Source: Akkermansia muciniphila
GTDB taxonomy: Bacteria > Verrucomicrobiota > Verrucomicrobiia > Verrucomicrobiales > Akkermansiaceae
DNA length: 64,000 bases
Reading direction: 5' to 3'
Assembly: GCA_945874895.1 (NCBI GenBank)
Contig: CAMCIC010000008.1
Span: 62,001 to 126,000, forward strand
Shown here one piece after another: positions 56,551 to 64,000 of this stretch. Position 1 is the first letter of the stretch. Each line of letters begins with the position of its first letter. The notes below the pieces were generated by a model. It saw nothing but the letters and a program-made list of their open reading frames with translations, was not told where the DNA came from and ran no database searches. Position numbers and translations under genes: made by a program.

Positions 56551-57837
56551 ATGAAAATCGTCGTCGCATACTCAGGAGGTCTTGATACCTCGGTTCTTCT
56601 CAAATGGCTCAAGGCCAAGTACAACGCGGAAATTATTGCCTACTGTGCGGATGTCGGCCAGGCCGAGGAACTCGACGGACTTGAGCAAAAGGCCCTCACC
56701 ACCGGTGCCAGCAAGTGCTTCATCGGCGACCTCAAGGAGGAATTTGCCCGCGACTACATTTTCCCCATGATCCAAGCTGGCGCCATTTATGAAGGTCGCT
56801 ATATGCTGGGCACTTCGATCGCCCGTCCTTGCATCGCCAAGGGCATGATCGACTGCGCCATAGCCGAAGGCGCGGACGCGATTGCTCACGGCGCTACCGG
56901 CAAGGGCAATGACCAAGTGCGTTTCGAGCTGTCGATGGCATCGCTCGCTCCACACATCAAGTGCATCGCACCATGGCGCGATGCCACCTTCCGCAAGGAC
57001 TTTCCAGGTCGTGCAGAAATGATCGCCTATGCCGAGGCGAACAACATTCCCATCAAGGCATCGATGAAAAAGCCCTACTCGATGGATCGTAATTTACTAC
57101 ACATCTCCTTCGAGGCAGGGATGCTAGAGGACCCTTGGTATGACGCCACCACTCCCGCAGATCGTGAGATGTATGTGCTTTCCACTTCCCCTGAGGATGC
57201 TCCCGACAAGGCAGAGTATGTCGAAATTCTTTTCGAAAAAGGCGATGCCATCGGCCTGCGTTGCGAGGGACTTGCCGGTATCGTCACCGAACTGAAAGAC
57301 GCCACGCCCACCGGCGAGTGCGATGGCTACACTCGATTCACACCGTATGGCATCATGCGAGTGCTGAATTTCCTTGGTGGCAAGCACGGCGTGGGTCGAG
57401 TAGACATTGTGGAAAATCGTTTCGTCGGCATGAAGTCGCGCGGTGTCTATGAAACACCCGGCGGCGCGATCCTGCTCGCCGCCCATCGCGATCTGGAGGC
57501 TCTTACCATGGACCGCGAGGCAATGTTCATGCGCGATTCGTTGATCCCCAAATACGCGCAACTCGTTTACAACGGCTTTTGGTTTGCACCAGAGCGCGAA
57601 GCCATCCAAGCGCTCGTCACCAACACACAACAAACCGTTAGCGGCGAAGTGCGCGTGAAGCTGTACAAAGGCAATATCATGAATGCCGGACGTCGTTCGC
57701 CCTTCTCACTATACTCCGAGGCCGTGGCAACCATGGAAGGTGGTCAAGAAGAAGCCTACAACCAAGACGACGCCACCGGCTTCATTGCCCTCAATGGCTT
57801 ACGCTTGAAAGCTTCCGCTCGTCAGAAGCAGTCTTGA
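56551..57837 (+). CDS. argG: argininosuccinate synthase
   Basis: [21 protein letters not shown]...[14 protein letters not shown]...SYEA-like [12 protein letters not shown]. Confidence 0.97.
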   Translation: MKIVVAYSGGLDTSVLLKWLKAKYNAEIIAYCADVGQAEELDGLEQKALTTGASKCFIGDLKEEFARDYIFPMIQAGAIYEGRYMLGTSIARPCIAKGMIDCAIAEGADAIAHGATGKGNDQVRFELSMASLAPHIKCIAPWRDATFRKDFPGRAEMIAYAEANNIPIKASMKKPYSMDRNLLHISFEAGMLEDPWYDATTPADREMYVLSTSPEDAPDKAEYVEILFEKGDAIGLRCEGLAGIVTELKDATPTGECDGYTRFTPYGIMRVLNFLGGKHGVGRVDIVENRFVGMKSRGVYETPGGAILLAAHRDLEALTMDREAMFMRDSLIPKYAQLVYNGFWFAPEREAIQALVTNTQQTVSGEVRVKLYKGNIMNAGRRSPFSLYSEAVATMEGGQEEAYNQDDATGFIALNGLRLKASARQKQS

Positions 57838-57848
57838 GATGAGCACCG

Positions 57849-57878
57849 GTCGGATCTGTCCCATGCGGCAGATCCGAC
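57849..57878. terminator. hairpin between convergent argG and map
   Basis: Perfect 10-bp inverted repeat GTCGGATCTG / CAGATCCGAC with 10-nt loop; no T-tract on either side. Confidence 0.5.
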
Positions 57879-57883
57879 TGACT

Positions 57884-58678
57884 CTACAGTCCCCATTGCT
57901 CAGGCAACGCGGTGCGAGGCCTGTCCGTCAGAATTTCTGGATCACCATCCGTGATGAGCACTGTGTGTTCAAAGTGAGCCGAAGGTCTGCGATCTTCGGT
58001 GATCACCGTCCAACCATCTGAAAGGATTTTCACATACGGAACTCCTGCATTGACCATAGGCTCGATGGCCAAGGTCATTCCGGACTCAAGGATGGGCGTT
58101 TTGCCCTGTGGACGATAATTCGGCACCTGCGGCTCCTCATGAAGATCACGACCTACGCCATGGCCTACAAACTCGCGTACGACAGAAAACCCGCGAGGTT
58201 TCACATACTCCTCCACCGCACCGCATAGGTCAGCAAGACGAGTGCCAGCGCGGGCATGGGCGATGGCTTCATACAAGGACTGCTCGGTGGCAACCAGAAG
58301 CCGCTTGGTTTCCTCGGAGATCTCACCCACAGCCACTGTAAGAGCATTGTCACCGATCCAACCGTTCTGCACAATGCCCACATCGAGACTGACGATATCG
58401 CCGGGCTGAATGATGCGAGCGCTGCCGATCCCGTGCACCACCTCCTCGTTGAGAGAAATGCATGTGTAGGCAGGAAAACCACGATAACCGAGAAAAGCGC
58501 TTCGGCATCCTCGCAACTTCATCAACTCGCCTGCAAATTGGTCGACCTCTCGTGTCGTCTTTCCAGGCTCGATGAATGCCGCTACTTCTTGCAAGATGGC
58601 CGATGCCGTTTGACACGCCGTGCGCATCAAATCGATTTCGCGGCCCACTTTGATGCGGATCTTGTTGCGTTTTGCCAT
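57884..58678 (-). CDS. map: methionine aminopeptidase type I
   Basis: GFPAYTCISLNEEVVHGIG...DIVSLDVGIVQNGWIGDNALT...GHGVGRDLHEEPQVPNY; start at MAKRNKIRIKVGREIDLM. Confidence 0.95.
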   Translation of the reverse strand: MAKRNKIRIKVGREIDLMRTACQTASAILQEVAAFIEPGKTTREVDQFAGELMKLRGCRSAFLGYRGFPAYTCISLNEEVVHGIGSARIIQPGDIVSLDVGIVQNGWIGDNALTVAVGEISEETKRLLVATEQSLYEAIAHARAGTRLADLCGAVEEYVKPRGFSVVREFVGHGVGRDLHEEPQVPNYRPQGKTPILESGMTLAIEPMVNAGVPYVKILSDGWTVITEDRRPSAHFEHTVLITDGDPEILTDRPRTALPEQWGL

Positions 58679-58754
58679 AACAATCACTTGTCTCAAAAAG
58701 ACAAGCCACGCTCGGAAGCGCAGCTTGCCAAAACAACATGCGTCACATGTTCGA

Positions 58755-60254
58755 TCAACCTTTGATGATCCAAGCGGCCGCACCCACGATGGTGAAGATG
58801 GCAATCACCACCCAGAGGAAAATCAATACCGAACTGGATGCCGCAGAACCGCTTTGCTGCAGGCGATCATAGCGTCCTTTGAGTTTACCCTTGCGAAGGA
58901 AACCATCGTAGTGACGTTGGAGCAATTGCGTTTCCACTTGGCGCATCACATCAAGGACCACACCCACAAGAATGAGGAGCGAGGTACCACCGAAGAACTG
59001 AACGATAGGCGAGTTCTTGTCGATGTTCATCAGGAGTGCCACACCCGAGGGCAGCACAAAAATTGCTGTGAGGAAAATCGCACCAGCGAAAGTCAGACGC
59101 GTCATGGTGAAGTCAAGAAACTCCCCTGTGGGCTTGCCTGGACGCACTCCAGGGATGTAGCCGCCATTGCGTTTGAGATCCTCTGCGATTTGAGAAGGCT
59201 GGAACATGGTAGCCACCCAGAAGTAGGAGAAAAAGAAAATCCCCACACCACCCAACGTGTAAAACAACCATCCCTGACCCACCGCTTGCTGAAGCTTGAT
59301 CGACCATGGTTCACGGCTGATCCATTGCAAGACGATGCCCGGAAGCGTAATCACGGCCGATACGAAAATGATGGGCATCACACCAGAGTAATTCACCTTC
59401 AAAGGAAGATACTGCGTTTGTCCGCCGAACTGCTTCTTGCCCACGACACGCTTGGCGTATTGAACCGTGATCTTGCGCTGGGCCTGGGTAATCGAAATTA
59501 CCGCCGCAATCACAAAGACAAGGAACGCCAGCATGAAGACCAGCTTCAATGCAATGAAAGGATTAGCATCCACACCCGTGGTGAACATTTTCCAAGCCAA
59601 AACCAGAGCGCCGGGCAGAGCGGAAATGATATTGACCATGATGATGATGGACGTGCCGTTGCCAATCCCCCGCTCCGTCATCTGATCACCGATCCACATC
59701 AACAACATCGTTCCCGATACGATGGTCATCAACGAGAGAGCATGCCAAGCAAAGCTCGGATTGGGAACGAGCTGTCGACCGTTCATCACCTGCTCGATGC
59801 CACTCATCAATCCACGAAGCTGCTCCGGATGAGTCAACGTGGCGGTTAGGAAATACCCCTGCACCAACGCAATCAGCAAAGCAAGATAACGCGTGTATTG
59901 GGTGATTTTCTGACGGCCGCCCTCCTCGCGCGATAGCTTGGACAACTTGGGAACCACAGCGGTCATCAACTGCACCATGATGGATGCAGAAATGTATGGC
60001 ATGATGCCAAGTGCGAAAATACCCGCCTGCTGGAGCGCACCGCCCGAGAACACCGTAAGCATGGCGGTCAAAGGATTCCCCGTGCCACCATCGCTCTTCG
60101 CCATGTGCTTCGTCCACTCATCGAGAAGACCCGCATCCACCCCAGGAAGAGTAATGTGGGCTCCAAGACGCACAATGACGATCATCGCCAGGGTGAAGAG
60201 AATGCGGTCCCGCAGTTCTGGGACACGCCATGTGTTAACAAATGCAGAGATCAT
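58755..60254 (-). CDS. secY: preprotein translocase subunit SecY
   Basis: MISAFVNTWRVPELRDRILFTLAMIVIVRLGAHITLPGVD...ALGIMPYISASIMVQL...GNGTSIIIMVNI...GGYIPGVRPGKPTGEFLD. Confidence 0.97.
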   Translation of the reverse strand: MISAFVNTWRVPELRDRILFTLAMIVIVRLGAHITLPGVDAGLLDEWTKHMAKSDGGTGNPLTAMLTVFSGGALQQAGIFALGIMPYISASIMVQLMTAVVPKLSKLSREEGGRQKITQYTRYLALLIALVQGYFLTATLTHPEQLRGLMSGIEQVMNGRQLVPNPSFAWHALSLMTIVSGTMLLMWIGDQMTERGIGNGTSIIIMVNIISALPGALVLAWKMFTTGVDANPFIALKLVFMLAFLVFVIAAVISITQAQRKITVQYAKRVVGKKQFGGQTQYLPLKVNYSGVMPIIFVSAVITLPGIVLQWISREPWSIKLQQAVGQGWLFYTLGGVGIFFFSYFWVATMFQPSQIAEDLKRNGGYIPGVRPGKPTGEFLDFTMTRLTFAGAIFLTAIFVLPSGVALLMNIDKNSPIVQFFGGTSLLILVGVVLDVMRQVETQLLQRHYDGFLRKGKLKGRYDRLQQSGSAASSSVLIFLWVVIAIFTIVGAAAWIIKG

Positions 60255-60362
60255 AGACTGAATGTAAGAAAAAGTTACCGTGTGACTGGAAACACAGCGA
60301 GGAAGTGCTCAAGCACTTCCCCACAGGAACGTAATTGTTTTCCGGATGCGAGGAGAATGCGA

Positions 60363-60809
60363 TTAAGCTGGCTGGATGGTGCCGCCGGCTTTTTCGATCT
60401 TCTCACGAGCCGTTGCACTGACATGAGCAAACTGCAAAGTCAGGCTCTTGGTCAGATCCCCGTGACCGAGGATTTTTACGTGATCGTAACGACCATTGAC
60501 GATGCCGCAGCTGCGAAGAACTTCCTCGTTGATCACAGCACCATTGTCGAAGTTTTCCTCGAGAGTGGCGACGTTGACGCCGAACACCTTGGTTTTGTAA
60601 TCGAAGTTGTTGAAGCCGCGCTTGGGCAGACGACGGTGCAATGGCATCTGTCCACCTTCGAAGCCTACGCGGACCGTGCCGCCGGAGCGGGCTTTCTGAC
60701 CTTTGTTGCCTTTGCCGGAGGTTTTGCCGTGACCGGAGCTTTCACCGCAACCAAGACGCTTAACGCGATGCTTGGATCCGGCATTGGGAGATAATGTGTG
60801 AAGTTTCAT
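60363..60809 (-). CDS. rplO: 50S ribosomal protein L15
   Basis: MKLHTLSPNAGSKHRVKRLGCGESSGHGKTSGKGNKGQKARSGG. Confidence 0.97.
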   Translation of the reverse strand: MKLHTLSPNAGSKHRVKRLGCGESSGHGKTSGKGNKGQKARSGGTVRVGFEGGQMPLHRRLPKRGFNNFDYKTKVFGVNVATLEENFDNGAVINEEVLRSCGIVNGRYDHVKILGHGDLTKSLTLQFAHVSATAREKIEKAGGTIQPA

Positions 60810-60830
60810 GTCCTACTGGATGGTGTGAAG

Positions 60831-61487
60831 TTAGATCGCTTTCGCGGCGACTTTTTTGCCGCGTGAGCTGAGGATGGTTTCGCGGGTGCGAAGACCGGAG
60901 AGAGCCTTGATGGTGGCTTTGACCACGTTGGCATGATTGGAGGAACCCATCGACTTCGCAAGGATGTCCTTGACGCCTGCTGCTTCGCAGACGGCGCGGA
61001 CACCGCCACCTGCGATGATACCCGTTCCGGGAGAAGCTGGCTTGAGGAGCACTTTGCCACCACCGAACTCGGCATAGACCTCGTGAGGCACGGTGCCATT
61101 GACAATCGTAACGGTCGTCATGTTCTTACGAGCGGCGAGTCCGCCTTTTTTGATGGCATCGGATACCTCCTTCGCTTTACCAAAACCGAGGCCTACTTTG
61201 CCTTCCTTATCGCCGCACACGACGAGTGCGGAGAAACTGAAGCGACGACCACCTTTCACCACTTTAGCGCAGCGGTTGATGAACACCACTTTTTCCGATA
61301 GACCGTCATCCACATCGGGACGGCGATCATCGCGTCGTGGACCACGGTTGTTGCCACCTTGGCCACCACGCTGGAAACCGCCTTGGCCGCGGCGTTGATC
61401 AAAACCACCAGAGTTGGCCACGGGACCGAGAGCGTTATCGGCAGCGGGAGTTTCGGGAGAAACGGGAGTGTCAGAGTCTGTTACCAT
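60831..61487 (-). CDS. rpsE: 30S ribosomal protein S5 with N-terminal extension
   Basis: [46 protein letters not shown]...[40 protein letters not shown]. Confidence 0.97.
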   Translation of the reverse strand: MVTDSDTPVSPETPAADNALGPVANSGGFDQRRGQGGFQRGGQGGNNRGPRRDDRRPDVDDGLSEKVVFINRCAKVVKGGRRFSFSALVVCGDKEGKVGLGFGKAKEVSDAIKKGGLAARKNMTTVTIVNGTVPHEVYAEFGGGKVLLKPASPGTGIIAGGGVRAVCEAAGVKDILAKSMGSSNHANVVKATIKALSGLRTRETILSSRGKKVAAKAI

Positions 61488-61501
61488 AAAAAATGTGCGA
61501 A

Positions 61502-61858
61502 TTAGAATTGGAGACCGGCTTCCCGGGCGGCTTCGGCAAGAGCTTTCACTTTGCCATGATAGATGTGACCGCCACGGTCGAAGACCACGGCACCGATGTT
61601 GGCAGCCTTAGCGCGCTCGGCGATCAAGGCGCCGATGTTGCGGGCGCATTCGACGTTGGCCTGGGCCTTCTCGGATGCCTTGTCCAAAGTGGACGCGGAA
61701 ACCAAAGTGCGGCGGGCAACATCGTCGATGATTTGAGCGTAAACGTGCTGGTTGGAGAAATACACAGCGAGGCGTGGGCGACTGGCGGTGCCAGTTACCT
61801 TGCGGCGAATGCGCTTGTGAACGCGCTGCCGGATTTCTTTGCGATTGATCGTACTCAT
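61502..61858 (-). CDS. rplR: 50S ribosomal protein L18
   Basis: [35 protein letters not shown]...[28 protein letters not shown]. Confidence 0.97.
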   Translation of the reverse strand: MSTINRKEIRQRVHKRIRRKVTGTASRPRLAVYFSNQHVYAQIIDDVARRTLVSASTLDKASEKAQANVECARNIGALIAERAKAANIGAVVFDRGGHIYHGKVKALAEAAREAGLQF

Positions 61859-61893
61859 GTAATGAAAAATGTGTTAGAGTGAATGACGAATGG

Positions 61894-62436
61894 TTATTTG
61901 CCGACGGATTTACCTTCCTTGCGACGAACATGTTCGCCCACGTAACGGACGCCTTTGCCTTTGTAGGGCTCAGGCGGATAGTATCCGCGAACCTCAGCAG
62001 CAAATTGACCGACCATCTGTTTGTCGATCCCTTCCACCTTGATCTTGGTGTTATCCGTAACAGTAACGGTGAGACCATCGGGGATGGGATGAAGCAGTGG
62101 GTGAGAGCGACCGAGCGAAAGATCGAGGTCCTTCCCTTTGACCGCAGCACGGAAACCCACGCCTTGAATTTCCAAGTCCTTGACGAAACCTTTGGAGACT
62201 CCGTTGATCATGTTGTTAACGATCGCACGAGCGGTGCCGTGGAGGGCGCGCAACTGGCGCGAGGTCTCCGAGGTCCGGGTTACGGTCAACTTGTTGTCCT
62301 CGTTGCTCAGCTCAATACCAGCTGGCAAGGTGAAAGCGAGTTTGCCTTTCGGACCCTCGACGGTAACAACGCCACCTTCGTTCTTCACGGTGACTTTTTC
62401 TGGCAATGTGATAGGTTTAACTCCTACGCGTGACAT
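61894..62436 (-). CDS. rplF: 50S ribosomal protein L6
   Basis: MSRVGVKPITLPEKVTVKNEGGVVTVEGPKGKL...PEPYKGKGVRYVGEHVRRKEGKSVGK. Confidence 0.97.
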   Translation of the reverse strand: MSRVGVKPITLPEKVTVKNEGGVVTVEGPKGKLAFTLPAGIELSNEDNKLTVTRTSETSRQLRALHGTARAIVNNMINGVSKGFVKDLEIQGVGFRAAVKGKDLDLSLGRSHPLLHPIPDGLTVTVTDNTKIKVEGIDKQMVGQFAAEVRGYYPPEPYKGKGVRYVGEHVRRKEGKSVGK

Positions 62437-62464
62437 AAATGTATGTAGTTAGTGGGTTAGAGGA

Positions 62465-62863
62465 TTACCAGACGATGGCGAGTAGTTCTCCGCCGAGTTT
62501 TTCACGCTTGGCGCGAGCTCCGGTCATCACACCTTTCGAAGTCGAAAGGATGGAGATACCCAGGCCGGACATGACGCGTGGAATTTCGTCGGAACCAACA
62601 TAGTTGCGGCGGCCAGGCTTGGAGACGCGCTTGAGTCCGGTGAGGACAGGGCGGCCATCAACAAACTTGCCTTTGACTTTCAGGGTGGGGAATCCGTCGG
62701 TAGTGACGACTTCATAGCTCCAGACGTAGCCCTCCTCCTGGAGGATTTTGGCGATATCTGCTTTGATGCGCGAGTAAGGCGCGGTGAAGACTTCGTTGCC
62801 GGCACGGCTTGCATTGCTGAAGCGTGTCAAGAAGTCGGAAATGGGATCGGAAAGAACGGCCAT
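62465..62863 (-). CDS. rpsH: 30S ribosomal protein S8
   Basis: DPISDFLTRFSNASRAGNEVFTAPYSRIKADIAKILQEEGYV...GLGISILSTSKGVMTGARAKREKLGGELLAIVW. Confidence 0.97.
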   Translation of the reverse strand: MAVLSDPISDFLTRFSNASRAGNEVFTAPYSRIKADIAKILQEEGYVWSYEVVTTDGFPTLKVKGKFVDGRPVLTGLKRVSKPGRRNYVGSDEIPRVMSGLGISILSTSKGVMTGARAKREKLGGELLAIVW

Positions 62864-62883
62864 AAAAAGTTTCTGGTAAAATG

Positions 62884-63474
62884 TTAGGCTTGGGCTGCTT
62901 CAGGGGTTTCGCTATCGGATTCACGCTTATTTTCGCGGAATGGCATGCCCAAAGCTTTGAGCAATTCGAAGCCTTCTTTATCAGTCGGGGCAGAAGTGAC
63001 GAAAATCAGGTCAAAACCAATGTTGCGTTTGATTTGATCGATTTCAATTTCTGGGAAAATCGATTGATCGGGCACTCCCATCGCGTAGTTGCCACGTCCA
63101 TCGAAAGACTTGTAGGGAATACCACGGAAGTCGCGGATGTTCGGAGCGGTGATGTTGATGAAGCGATCGAGGAACTCCCACATGCGGGTTCCGCGCAGAG
63201 TAACGCGAGCACCGAGGGGCTCATCAGCGCGCAATTTAAAGTTCGCCACAGCTTTGCGGGAAAACGTGATCGATGGCTTCTGGCCAGTGATTTTGGCGAT
63301 TTCGTTCACGGCATCCTCTACCGCCAGTTTGCGGTCAGGGGCTTTGCCCATGCAGGATGTCACCACGATTTTTTCGAGGCGAGGAACAGCATTCGGGTTG
63401 GTGTAACCCAATTTCTCCTTGAGAGCCGGTATGGCTTTCTCGCGGTAGTGTTGTAGTAGTCTTGGTGTGCTCAT
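62884..63474 (-). CDS. rplE: 50S ribosomal protein L5
   Basis: LQHYREKAIPALKEKLGYTNPNAVPRLEKIVVTSCMG...GQKPSITFSRKAVANFKLRADEPLGARVTLRGTRMWEFLDRFI. Confidence 0.97.
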   Translation of the reverse strand: MSTPRLLQHYREKAIPALKEKLGYTNPNAVPRLEKIVVTSCMGKAPDRKLAVEDAVNEIAKITGQKPSITFSRKAVANFKLRADEPLGARVTLRGTRMWEFLDRFINITAPNIRDFRGIPYKSFDGRGNYAMGVPDQSIFPEIEIDQIKRNIGFDLIFVTSAPTDKEGFELLKALGMPFRENKRESDSETPEAAQA

Positions 63475-63567
63475 ATGTTTGGTTTTAGCGGGTCAGCGCA
63501 TTTTGTGATGCTTGCGCTTAAGCGCGGGCGAATGGCTTGGTCGTTCCTGGAGAACAACCGGATCCAT

Positions 63568-63807
63568 TTAGCCCAGTTTCTTTACGTTAGAAATGTGGAT
63601 GGGTGCGTCCTGATTCAACAGGCCGCCATCAGGATTGGCTTCCGATTTGCGGGTGGCTTTCACCACCGTACGGGTATCACCAACGATAACGGTGCCCTTT
63701 TTCGCATTGACGGCGAGAACTGTTCCGGTTTTGCCTTTGATGGCCACGCTGCCGGTGATGATCTGCACTTGGTCGCCTTTTTTGACGTGTGTTTTGATTT
63801 TGCTCAT
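63568..63807 (-). CDS. rplX: 50S ribosomal protein L24
   Basis: [37 protein letters not shown]...[16 protein letters not shown]. Confidence 0.95.
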   Translation of the reverse strand: MSKIKTHVKKGDQVQIITGSVAIKGKTGTVLAVNAKKGTVIVGDTRTVVKATRKSEANPDGGLLNQDAPIHISNVKKLG

Positions 63808-63828
63808 GGACGGGAGAGGTGTGTAGGG

Positions 63829-64000
63829 TTAGACGACTTCGGGTGCAAGCGAAACAATCTTCATGAAGGATTTTTCGCGAAGCTCACGGGCCACAGGGCC
63901 AAAGATGCGGGTTCCGCGAGGATTGTTGTCTTTGTCAATGATGACAATGGCGTTGGTATCGAAGCGGAGAACCGAGCCATCGGCGCGGCGGATCGGAGCG
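63829..64000 (-). CDS. rplN: 50S ribosomal protein L14 (5' end outside the window)
   Basis: Reverse-complement reading [56 protein letters not shown]. Confidence 0.96.
   Translation of the reverse strand, partial: APIRRADGSVLRFDTNAIVIIDKDNNPRGTRIFGPVARELREKSFMKIVSLAPEVV

Noticed and set aside
58620-59849. 409-aa + strand ORF
   Set aside because: Antisense to secY; His/Arg-rich shadow translation.
1-64000. CRISPR arrays, transposases, integrases, phage genes, toxin-antitoxin pairs
   Set aside because: Looked for direct repeats, IS-like ORFs and known defence motifs; none seen by eye. A systematic search (CRISPRCasFinder, ISfinder, DefenseFinder) was not possible.

Overview
64 kb of a GC-moderate Gram-negative bacterial chromosome. 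The gene content (transglutaminase/DUF3488, DUF1080, GbsR+NusG pair, many lineage-specific secreted proteins, OpcA) suggests the Verrucomicrobiota/PVC group, but this is inference only. Most of the window is ordinary core and housekeeping sequence: citrate synthase (partial), tsaB, murI, purB, queC-queE, phhB, fba, gnd, hom, rsmD, def, pabB-like, fabH, parB, two pilT-type ATPases, opcA-zwf, argG, map, secY, and an spc-type ribosomal operon (L15, S5, L18, L6, S8, L5, L24, partial L14). One tRNA-Val(GAC) is present. I found no CRISPR array, rRNA, transposase or prophage. The best candidate for a non-standard system is the co-directional cluster at about 24.5-31.1 kb. It encodes a GTG-started small His/Cys-rich secreted protein, a TolC-like protein, an RND adaptor with a Cys motif and a His-rich C-terminal tail plus a terminal TM segment, a CzcA/CusA-type pump, and a second small His-rich periplasmic protein. 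Other points worth a look are a tRNA-Val with C at position 33, an RGG-like N-terminal extension on ribosomal protein S5, an spc operon without rpsN and rpmD, a GbsR/specialised-NusG pair overlapping pabB, an orphan zinc/manganese-type ABC permease, a signal-less parvulin, and several hairpins. All product calls come from reading protein sequences by eye; no database search was run.
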